Shown here: one piece after another, positions 7,241-13,018 of the stretch
Layout of the letters: each line of letters begins with the position of its first letter
Numbering within the stretch: the first letter of the stretch is position 1
Assembly (NCBI GenBank): GCA_046704525.1
Contig: JBJKRS010000019.1
Span: 1-13,306, forward strand
Direction: 5' to 3'
From: GCA-965745 sp046704525
Lineage (GTDB): Archaea > Thermoplasmatota > Thermoplasmata > Thermoplasmatales > Thermoplasmataceae
DNA length: 13,306 nucleotides
The notes under the pieces: generated by a model
The model's input: only the letters and a program-made list of their open reading frames with translations
What the model was told of the DNA's origin: nothing
Database searches by the model: none
Position numbers and translations under genes: made by a program

Positions 7241-7250
7241 CTCCCTTTTT
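7241..7250 (+). terminator. T-rich terminator after rpsB
   Basis: CTCCCTTTTT starts 21 bases after the uS2 stop codon. A pyrimidine-rich run ending in five T residues matches intrinsic archaeal termination. It overlaps the last codons of the convergent endA. Confidence 0.4.
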
Positions 7251-8172
7251 ACAGGAATGGTTCCCGCAGTCGTTGGACAGCCACGTATTTCGTGCTGTTG
7301 TTATCCGGACCAGCGAAGACCATAGTCTTGTGCACTCCGTGAGCAACCCGGACTGCCCTGCTGATCTTGTACCACTCCTCGCTCCCGGAGAGGAAATGTA
7401 TCAGGTAATCTGCATGGGACTCCATGTCTCCGGTATAAGCCCTGAAATTTGTCCCGTACTTGAATCCTGTTTTGACTATGAGCCCTCTGGCAACTAGATC
7501 GGAGTATATCCTGTAAAGAGGGTTTCCTGAGCATGCGTCTGATTCTCCTGAAGCTTCCCTGAGAAGGCATTCTTCCATTTCTGTAAGGAACCTGACATTC
7601 CTGAACCTGTTGCCGATCCAGCCGGGTACGTCATCCCCGACCAGGGCGCTCCTGTCAGAAATTCGGGGGAAGTCTGCTTGTATGTTTCCTGCAAACATGT
7701 TGTCCCCTTTCGGATCACTGCCCTCCACTCGGAAGAAAGTGATATCATTCTCGTCATCAACTGCCGCAACAAGCGACCCTTCCATGCCAATAAGCTCTCT
7801 GAAGGAAAGGCTGCTGCTTTCCCTTATAACCCTGAGGGGTCCGCTGTATTCATCCCTCGGCGATTTCCTGAAAAACAGTGAGTCCTTCTCCCTCTTCACT
7901 TGCAGCCCCTTGAGCTTGACCTTCTCGTAGACTGAATATAGAATCAGGTCTGATGGTTCAGGGAGGAGCTCGCGCATTAGATTCAGGGAATCTGTGTAAA
8001 AGGGGTTTTCCGGCTCAATTTTGCCCTTGAAGAAGAGGAACAGGCCCTCGAAAGGCGTAAGCATGAGGGTTTCCTCTGCCATTTTGCCCACTCTGTATTT
8101 GCTTACTATCGACGACGGGCCGCGTGATCCTGTTAGCCTGAAAACAATGCCTGCGGAGATGGCCCTTTGCAT
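7249..8172 (-). CDS. endA: tRNA-splicing endonuclease, fused two-domain (alpha2) type
   Basis: EndA cuts introns out of precursor tRNAs at bulge-helix-bulge motifs. The 307-residue length corresponds to the fused homodimeric form, with an inactive N-terminal repeat and a catalytic C-terminal repeat, as in Archaeoglobus and Thermoplasma. The catalytic half begins near residue 218 (LYRIYSDLVARGLIVKTGFKYG). Its candidate triad is Tyr246 (in TNFRAY), His253 (in ESHADY) and Lys282 (in VHKTMVFA). The N-terminal half includes the degenerate block TPFEGLFLFFKGKIEPENP (about 39-57). The frame continues upstream to 8259 inside the GTPase gene. The ATG at 8172, two bases after that gene's stop codon and with AGAGGA at 8179-8184 as SD, is the better start. 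It is second in an operon with the small GTPase. Confidence 0.93.
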   Translation of the reverse strand: MQRAISAGIVFRLTGSRGPSSIVSKYRVGKMAEETLMLTPFEGLFLFFKGKIEPENPFYTDSLNLMRELLPEPSDLILYSVYEKVKLKGLQVKREKDSLFFRKSPRDEYSGPLRVIRESSSLSFRELIGMEGSLVAAVDDENDITFFRVEGSDPKGDNMFAGNIQADFPRISDRSALVGDDVPGWIGNRFRNVRFLTEMEECLLREASGESDACSGNPLYRIYSDLVARGLIVKTGFKYGTNFRAYTGDMESHADYLIHFLSGSEEWYKISRAVRVAHGVHKTMVFAGPDNNSTKYVAVQRLREPFL

Positions 8173-8173
8173 G

Positions 8174-8695
8174 TCATTTCCTCTTGGAGTAGAAAACGTC
8201 CAGAAGACTTTCTGTAACATGCTGGAGGAGTTCCTCAGTTCCCGCAGCTGTTTTGGCACTTACCAGGAAGTAGTCAACGCCAGTGCTCTTCTTGACTCTT
8301 TCAAAGTCATCCTCCCACACTGCTGCTTCGTACTTCAGGTCGGACTTTGTGCCGACAAGTGCAAGAACGGGACTGTCCACAACGCTGTTGAGGTACTTCA
8401 GGATATCTTCGGCAACTTCCAGCTCCTCGCCCCTCGTTATGTCGACAGTGACGAGAATGCAGTTGGATCCCGTAAGGAGTTTCTCAATTCCCTCCTCGTC
8501 CTGAAGTTCCAGAAAGAGCAGATCGGCTATCAACTTGCTGCCGGATCTCTCGAGGGACATTTTCTTCTTCATCAGTCCCCTCTGCTTAACGGGTCCCGAA
8601 TCCGAGTCGTACACTATCCTGGATACCAGTGAAGACTTCCCTGATCCAGGCTGACCAAGGACGGTGAGTTTCCAGGTGACCCTCTGAAGTTCCAT
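8174..8695 (-). CDS. Small Ras-like GTPase with degenerate G3 motif
   Basis: This 173-residue single-domain P-loop GTPase is of the Ras/Rab size class. The Walker A (G1) motif is GQPGSGKSS (about 14-22), preceded by the strand WKLTVL. G4 is TKSD (116-119), following strand PVLALVG, and G5 is SAK (146-148), following YFLVS. The usual DxxG of G3 is absent: the segment after strand ADLLFLEL reads QDEEG (about 65-69). The switch I region is basic (KQRGLMKKKMSLER). It has no lipidation Cys at the C-terminus (YSKRK). Small Ras-like GTPases of unknown role are known in archaea. The ATG at 8695 has a TATA box 26 bases upstream and no SD. It is the first gene of an operon with endA, one base separating the stop from the next start codon. 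A role linked to tRNA splicing is speculative. Confidence 0.85.
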   Translation of the reverse strand: MELQRVTWKLTVLGQPGSGKSSLVSRIVYDSDSGPVKQRGLMKKKMSLERSGSKLIADLLFLELQDEEGIEKLLTGSNCILVTVDITRGEELEVAEDILKYLNSVVDSPVLALVGTKSDLKYEAAVWEDDFERVKKSTGVDYFLVSAKTAAGTEELLQHVTESLLDVFYSKRK

Positions 8696-8716
8696 TTAGC
8701 GAGTTATTTGTCGTTG

Positions 8717-8725
8717 TATATTATA
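8717..8725 (-). promoter_or_regulatory. TATA box of the GTPase-endA operon
   Basis: The minus strand reads TATAATATA, centred 26 bases before the ATG at 8695, as expected for a leaderless mRNA. It is directly preceded by TAAACTAT, one arm of an 8-base inverted repeat. Confidence 0.65.
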
Positions 8726-8765
8726 GTTTACGTCGCCATACTGCGCAAAAATCGTGCTAAACTAT
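8723..8765. repeat. 8-base inverted repeat upstream of the GTPase-endA operon
   Basis: ATAGTTTA (8723-8730) and its exact reverse complement TAAACTAT (8758-8765) are separated by 27 bases. The promoter-proximal arm overlaps the end of the TATA box and the position of the TFB recognition element, so a bound regulator could block or help initiation. Chance occurrence is possible at this length. The rest of the 174-base spacer to the SPFH operon shows nothing else I can support. Confidence 0.35.
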
Positions 8766-8869
8766 GACTGGGCAGACTACTCCATCTGGAAGGGAAATTT
8801 AGGAGGATGTGGAACGGCAGTTTCCAAAGGGATGAAATACATCTCGCTGGCATAACTCCTCTGGAAGGA

Positions 8870-9892
8870 TCAGCCCACTTCCACCCTGTTTATGACCTTC
8901 CCGGTAGTTGCGTCAACTATTACCACAGTGCTTTCTTTCTTATACCTGAACTTGGCGAACCAGTTGGGGACATGCATGAGCTCTGGATCAGAGACATCGC
9001 ACTCTGTCTCTATGCTTCGGACCATGTGATGCTCTGAATGGGCTAGGGTTGCCTGCAGCTGGTCAACGTTTGTCTTCGCCTCGTACTTCGCAGCATCCAT
9101 CCCTATATCTCCGTTTAGAACGTTGACCCCTTTTGGCAGCTTTGATTCTTCGAATTCTGCTCTCTTAGAGAGGTCAAAGCTGTACTCCCTTGGCTGGTAC
9201 TGTGTAAGGGCCTTGACGGCCACCACCGGATAGTTGTAGTTCTTGTTGATTGTGTACGACCTAATGTTCTGTCCACCCCCCATCATGCTGCCAATCATGG
9301 CGCCTCCAAGCAAACCCTGCCCTATGCCTAGGCCTCTCCCAGACCTGTTTCTCCCTCCACTCATTCCTCCGCTGGCAAGGCCTATTATGGCTGCTGTTGC
9401 TGCCACCTTTCCAACCTCTACTGCAACATCTTCTGCTGTGTAGTTCGTCCTTGCTGAAACCGGCACTATCCAGTACGGGACATACCTGAGATTCATCTCC
9501 TCTATTGTGGACCTTTCTGCTATCCTGATCCTGAATATCCCTCTGTTCAGCTCTTCCCTCATCTCTGAGAGTGCCTGATCCCTTGACTGAAGCATCAGGG
9601 GCATCATGGTATGTTTGGTAACATTCCTCCAGCCCATGTTCTGCAGTGCAACTGAGGTACCGCAGTATTCGCATGATATCACCATTTCTCCAAATTCAGG
9701 CTTGATGGGGGCACCGCATCCAGGGCATTTCAGCTCAATGACACTTGGCTCTGCAATTACCGCAGCCTGCTGCACTGTCGCCTTGCTTCCTGCTCCTCCG
9801 CCCTTCCCTTCCGGATCCCCCTGTTTTGCTCCGCATTTGGGGCAGTACAGGGCATCGTTTGGAATTTCACTCCCGCATTTCAGGCAGAACAT
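8870..9892 (-). CDS. Zinc-ribbon protein with Gly-rich centre, third gene of the SPFH operon
   Basis: This 340-residue protein starts with a zinc ribbon (CLKCG at 3-7 and CPKCG at 17-21). After a Gly/Ala linker comes a second ribbon, CPGCG (56-60) with CEYCG (74-78), similar to the TFIIB/DZR class. A helical segment follows (about 100-130), then a YVPYWIVPV block (138-146). Next is an Ala/Gly-rich stretch (about 161-207, with GMSGGRNRSGRG and GGAMIGSMMGGG) that may be membrane-active or flexible. A conserved-looking C-terminal region has a second related block (HVPNWFAKFRYKK, about 307-319) and ends VVIVDATTGKVINRVEVG. There is no signal peptide. The gene directly abuts the SPFH gene (stop and ATG adjacent), with AGGTG as SD six bases upstream. 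Its function is unknown; it is probably a partner of the SPFH protein at the membrane. Confidence 0.82.
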   Translation of the reverse strand: MFCLKCGSEIPNDALYCPKCGAKQGDPEGKGGGAGSKATVQQAAVIAEPSVIELKCPGCGAPIKPEFGEMVISCEYCGTSVALQNMGWRNVTKHTMMPLMLQSRDQALSEMREELNRGIFRIRIAERSTIEEMNLRYVPYWIVPVSARTNYTAEDVAVEVGKVAATAAIIGLASGGMSGGRNRSGRGLGIGQGLLGGAMIGSMMGGGQNIRSYTINKNYNYPVVAVKALTQYQPREYSFDLSKRAEFEESKLPKGVNVLNGDIGMDAAKYEAKTNVDQLQATLAHSEHHMVRSIETECDVSDPELMHVPNWFAKFRYKKESTVVIVDATTGKVINRVEVG

Positions 9893-11053
9893 CTATTGCA
9901 CCTTTGTTCCGCAGTTAGGGCAGAACTTTACACCATCAGGAATCTCTGTGCCGCAGTTTGAGCATTTCTTCTTTTCCTGCGGTGCCGGAGATACCGATGC
10001 GCCACAGTTCGGGCAGAATTTGGCGCCATGGTGAACCTGTGTTCCGCACTTCGGGCAGGGAGTTGTAGCCACCTGCTGTTGCACACTGGCTCCACAGTTG
10101 GGACAGAAATTGCTGGTTGCAGGCACTATGGAGCCGCATTTGCTGCATGTCCTTCCGGGTGGCTGCTGCAAGCCACCGTAAAGCTGGTTTGTGAATGCAT
10201 ACCCCATTCCGGCGCCTGCACCTATCCCCACTCCCAGCCCCGCACCTATCCCAGCAGTCCCGGACGGATTGCTCGCGGCATCCACCATTGCCTGTCCAGC
10301 CTGGTACTGGAGATAATTCACCCCAAGCACGGACATCTGTGATCTTGTGTCGATAGCTTTCTGCACCTCGTCCGGAAGTGATATGTTCAGCTGCTGGAGC
10401 TTGTTTATCTCAACTCCGTACTGCCTGAAGTGGGTGGGGGCAATGGCGAGAACACCCTGCTCTATTGCCGTGAGGTTTGACGGAATATCTGTAACCTTCA
10501 TTCCTGCTTCCTTCAGTTTTCCAAGGGTGTTGTAAAGAAGTATGACAATCTGCTCCCTGAGCCTGTCTTCAACCTCGTCCGAAGTCTCTGCGTTGAATGT
10601 TCCAACAAACTGGCTGATGAAAACCTCTACATTGGATATCTTCCACCTGTACTCGCCGAAAACCTTGAGATTCACCACACCGAAAGTCGGGTCGGTGAAC
10701 TGGTACGGTGTCGGGCTGCCGAACTTTCCGTCCATGAATCTTCTCTGGACATAGTAAACCTCTGCCAGCTGCTGAACTCCGGAGAGTGCCTTGACAAGGC
10801 CGCCAACAATTGGCGCATTAATGTCGGTCAGTGCGTACCTGTTTGGCTGGTCCAGCATGGAGAGTATCTTTCCATCCCGCAGGAACACTGCTGTCTCATC
10901 CTCTCTCACGACCACGTTGTCGTTGAGGCGTATGAGCCGTGGAACTTTCCAGATGGAATTTCCCTGCTTGTACTGGCTGTCCCACTCGATTGTTGTGGAA
11001 CCAAAAAGGCTCCCTCCCTTCGATGGTATTTCAGTTGATCTTCTTCCGAACAT
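9893..11053 (-). CDS. SPFH (band 7) domain protein with three C-terminal zinc ribbons
   Basis: This 386-residue protein belongs to the YdjI-like 'virion core protein' branch of the SPFH superfamily. The SPFH domain spans about 20-235, with TTIEWDSQYKQGNSIWKVPR and LIRLNDNVVVREDETAVFL at its start and a helical stretch (SDEVEDRLREQIVILLYNTL, about 158-177). A short Ala/Gly-rich segment (about 264-284) follows. Three zinc ribbons come next: Cys303/306/317/320, 333/336/347/350 and 364/367/378/381, each with FCPNCG as its second half. In Bacillus subtilis the homologous SPFH protein binds the membrane-stress protein PspA and is encoded beside it. There is no N-terminal membrane helix, so membrane contact would be peripheral. 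The ATG at 11053 overlaps the preceding stop codon by one base and has a perfect GGAGGTGA SD. Confidence 0.9.
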   Translation of the reverse strand: MFGRRSTEIPSKGGSLFGSTTIEWDSQYKQGNSIWKVPRLIRLNDNVVVREDETAVFLRDGKILSMLDQPNRYALTDINAPIVGGLVKALSGVQQLAEVYYVQRRFMDGKFGSPTPYQFTDPTFGVVNLKVFGEYRWKISNVEVFISQFVGTFNAETSDEVEDRLREQIVILLYNTLGKLKEAGMKVTDIPSNLTAIEQGVLAIAPTHFRQYGVEINKLQQLNISLPDEVQKAIDTRSQMSVLGVNYLQYQAGQAMVDAASNPSGTAGIGAGLGVGIGAGAGMGYAFTNQLYGGLQQPPGRTCSKCGSIVPATSNFCPNCGASVQQQVATTPCPKCGTQVHHGAKFCPNCGASVSPAPQEKKKCSNCGTEIPDGVKFCPNCGTKVQ

Positions 11054-11592
11054 TACTCTTCACCTCCAGGCGTAAGCAGGATATTTTCAACTGTCTGTAT
11101 CCTGGATTCCCAGGCCGTCTTGGCTTCAATGACTGCCTGAGTGATCTCCCCAAGCGACTCTTCAAGATTCTGGGAGTCGGAAAAACTGCAGAGCGACCTG
11201 ATGCGATCTGCCACGTCCAGGAATTTGAGGTCATATTCATACAGCTTCCTCAGCTTCTCTTCGTTAAGCCTTATGGCCGGTGAAATTCCAGTTGAACCCT
11301 GCGAAGCGTGTACGAGTTCCCCCTGAAATTCCTGTAGCCTGGACAAAGGCCCCGAGAGAAGGGTGAGCTTGTCGAACTTCTCCTGGCTGACCAGAGCCTC
11401 CCTTTCATTGTGTATTGAGTCAATTGCAAGCTGCAGAATCCTTCCGACCTGGTTTCTCAGGAGTTCATCCGCAACCCGTATGTCTTCAAGTTTCCTGTAT
11501 CCCCTGAATATCGGTATATAAAGCTGTATTTTCTTCAGGAGTCCCCTGTTCTTTTCAACTTCTTCCCTGATATCGGGATTGCCGGACTGCAT
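11053..11592 (-). CDS. Helical (coiled-coil) protein, first gene of the SPFH operon
   Basis: This 179-residue protein is strongly charged and predicted to be nearly all helical, with no membrane segment and no Cys pairs. Helical stretches run about 7-27 (ending IQLYIPIF), 33-75, 83-96 and 109-170. A distinctive block, FRGYRKLEDIRVADELLR (about 29-46), resembles a G-Y-[KR]-x-[KL]-E-x-R-x-x-D-x-x-LR pattern that I associate with uncharacterised bacterial and archaeal proteins. I cannot name a family. It is shorter than PspA (about 220 residues) and lacks an obvious PspA amphipathic N-terminus. It leads a three-gene operon with the SPFH/zinc-ribbon protein and the Gly-rich zinc-ribbon protein, and so is likely part of the same complex. 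The ATG at 11592 has TTAAAAAA about 23 bases upstream, which fits a leaderless start. Confidence 0.8.
   Translation of the reverse strand: MQSGNPDIREEVEKNRGLLKKIQLYIPIFRGYRKLEDIRVADELLRNQVGRILQLAIDSIHNEREALVSQEKFDKLTLLSGPLSRLQEFQGELVHASQGSTGISPAIRLNEEKLRKLYEYDLKFLDVADRIRSLCSFSDSQNLEESLGEITQAVIEAKTAWESRIQTVENILLTPGGEE
11060..11067 (-). promoter_or_regulatory. SD sequence of the SPFH gene
   Basis: GGAGGTGA, read on the minus strand, lies six bases before the ATG at 11053 inside the last codons of the preceding gene. This perfect archaeal SD, with the TAATG stop-start overlap, implies tight co-translation. Confidence 0.8.
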
Positions 11593-11610
11593 GAAAAATC
11601 ATGTCCTACC

Positions 11611-11618
11611 TTTTTTAA
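11611..11618 (-). promoter_or_regulatory. Putative TATA box of the SPFH operon
   Basis: The minus strand reads TTAAAAAA, centred about 23 bases before the ATG at 11592. The TTTAAA at 11629-11634 inside the neighbouring palindrome is an alternative TATA element and would give a leader of about 10-15 bases. Confidence 0.45.
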
Positions 11619-11621
11619 GCC

Positions 11622-11641
11622 CTTATCCTTTAAATGATAAG
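11622..11641. promoter_or_regulatory. Near-perfect 20-base palindrome, candidate operator of the SPFH operon
   Basis: CTTATCCTTTAAATGATAAG pairs CTTATC with GATAAG around a palindromic TTTAAA core; one base pair (C opposite T) breaks the symmetry. It lies 30-49 bases before the ATG at 11592, just upstream of or overlapping the core promoter, where a dimeric regulator would be expected to bind. Confidence 0.5.
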
Positions 11642-11645
11642 CATC

Positions 11646-11660
11646 CTGTTTTATAAACAG
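11646..11660. promoter_or_regulatory. 15-base palindrome around a TATA-like core, candidate operator
   Basis: CTGTTTTATAAACAG has perfect six-base arms (CTGTTT/AAACAG) around a three-base centre and contains TTTATAAA. It sits between two divergent genes, 4 bases from the neighbouring palindrome. It may be an operator, or a TATA box for the aminotransferase giving a leader of about 80 bases. Confidence 0.45.
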
Positions 11661-11730
11661 TTCAAGGCAAATTCCTGGGGGCCGGTATTTTCAAGACATC
11701 GTGCAAGTGTGTGGCAGACAAAAAGGCGGA

Positions 11731-11742
11731 AAGAATATTTGC
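11731..11742 (+). promoter_or_regulatory. Putative TATA box of the LysN-type aminotransferase gene
   Basis: AAGAATATTTGC is centred about 27 bases before the ATG at 11764 and about 15 before the ATG at 11752. The spacing favours 11764 as a leaderless start. The stronger TTTATAAA at 11650-11657 is a competing promoter. Confidence 0.4.
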
Positions 11743-11763
11743 TTTACAGAGATGACCGGGTAT

Positions 11764-12996
11764 ATGGACTTCTCGCTGTCTGAAATTGTGGGTCACATGA
11801 AGCCGTCTGAGATCAGGGAGCTATCGAAGTATGCCACCAGCAATGATGTTGTATCATTCGGAGGAGGCATGCCTGACCCGGTAACGTTTCCAAGGTCGGA
11901 GATAAGGGAAATACTCGATGGCATAATTGAAAAGAGCGCAGACAAAGCCCTCCAGTACGGAAACACCAACGGGCTGGACATCTTGAGGTCCGAACTCAAG
12001 TCTTTTGTGAAGAGAAAGGAGTCGATCAGCACCAGCGAGGAGAACATGATTGTGACTGCAGGCTCCCAGCAGGGACTCTATGCAATAGGGCGAATTTTCA
12101 TAGATCCAGGAGACACAATTATCACTGAATCGCCAACATATGTTGGCGCTGTGTCAGCTTTCAACGCCAATTCCGCGAAGCTGGCCCAGATAGGAATGGA
12201 CAGTGACGGGATAATCCCAGAAGATGTGGAGAAGTCCATAGCGGACCTTTCATCAAGAGGCCACAAGCCCAAGTTCATATATGTTATCCCGAATTTCCAG
12301 AATCCCACCGGCGTGACCCTTTCCCTTGAGAGGAGAAAGCATCTCCTTGAGATCTCAGAAAAACACCAGATACCTATAGTTGAGGATAACCCGTATGGCG
12401 AGATCCGTTTCTCTGGAACAAGGATACCGACCTTGAAGAGCCTGGACAGGAATGACAGTGTCATCTACATGGGGAGTTTTTCAAAGATCATGTCTCCAGG
12501 GCTGAGGCTGGGTTACATAATAGCCCCGAAGAAGATTGTAGATACGATTGCCCTTCTCAAGCAGGCCCTTGACCTTTCCACCAACTCGCTCTCGCAATTT
12601 GTCGCGGCAGAGTATCTGAAGAGAAACATCATAGACCAGCAGGTGCCCAAATCAATTGAACTCTACAGGAAGAAGAGGGATGCAATGCTTGGCGCCCTTG
12701 AGGACAACTTCTCGAGTGTTGGAACCTGGACAAAGCCTCAGGGGGGAATGTTTGTCTGGGCAACGATGAATGGTGATGTGAACACTTCCAAGATGCTGAT
12801 AAATGCCGTGAAGAATGGAGTAATTTATGTGAGCGGCCCTGCATTTACCCAGGACAACAGCCATACCCGCTCCATGAGGCTCAATTTCACCTTCCCTTCA
12901 GAGGATAGGATTGTCGAGGGAATCAAGAGGCTCTCAAAAGTTGCCAAGGAGGAGTTCCGGCTCGTCCCGGGAGAGCAGTCATCCAAACAGGTATAA
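11764..12996 (+). CDS. Class I PLP-dependent aminotransferase, LysN / 2-aminoadipate type
   Basis: This fold-type I aminotransferase of the LysN/aromatic aminotransferase group (COG1167, without the MocR-type HTH) exchanges amino groups between 2-oxo acids such as 2-oxoadipate, 2-oxoisocaproate or aromatic keto acids and glutamate. With the ATG at 11764 it has 410 residues. Numbered from there, the opening block is MKPSEIREL (12-20), followed by SFGGGMPDPVTFP (about 31-43) and GSQQGL (100-105). The PLP site has NPTG (Asn180), EDNPYG (Asp208, Tyr211), the Schiff-base Lys241 in SFSKIMSPGLRLGY, and Arg248. The substrate carboxylate Arg is in SMRLNF near the C-terminus. In-frame starts at 11701 (GTG) and 11752 (ATG) add residues outside the family core. 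No lysine-biosynthesis genes are adjacent, so aromatic or branched-chain transamination is equally likely. Confidence 0.88.
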   Translation: MDFSLSEIVGHMKPSEIRELSKYATSNDVVSFGGGMPDPVTFPRSEIREILDGIIEKSADKALQYGNTNGLDILRSELKSFVKRKESISTSEENMIVTAGSQQGLYAIGRIFIDPGDTIITESPTYVGAVSAFNANSAKLAQIGMDSDGIIPEDVEKSIADLSSRGHKPKFIYVIPNFQNPTGVTLSLERRKHLLEISEKHQIPIVEDNPYGEIRFSGTRIPTLKSLDRNDSVIYMGSFSKIMSPGLRLGYIIAPKKIVDTIALLKQALDLSTNSLSQFVAAEYLKRNIIDQQVPKSIELYRKKRDAMLGALEDNFSSVGTWTKPQGGMFVWATMNGDVNTSKMLINAVKNGVIYVSGPAFTQDNSHTRSMRLNFTFPSEDRIVEGIKRLSKVAKEEFRLVPGEQSSKQV

Positions 12997-13018
12997 CTTC
13001 CTCCGGCATGCACACACA

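Noticed and set aside
8173..8259. A 29-codon N-terminal extension of endA starting at 8259
   Set aside because: It lies wholly within the GTPase gene in another frame, while the ATG at 8172 has an SD and follows the GTPase stop directly.
8021..8632. A 203-codon open frame on the plus strand
   Set aside because: It is antisense to endA and the GTPase gene, both of which have clear motifs; the translation has no recognisable domain.
8807..9037. A 76-codon open frame on the plus strand with AGGAGG directly before the ATG
   Set aside because: Most of it is antisense to the zinc-ribbon gene, the SD touches the ATG with no spacer, and no TATA box precedes it.
11053..11592. Calling the helical protein PspA because of its SPFH neighbour
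   Set aside because: It is shorter than PspA, lacks an evident amphipathic PspA N-terminus and has an extra conserved-looking block; context alone is not enough.
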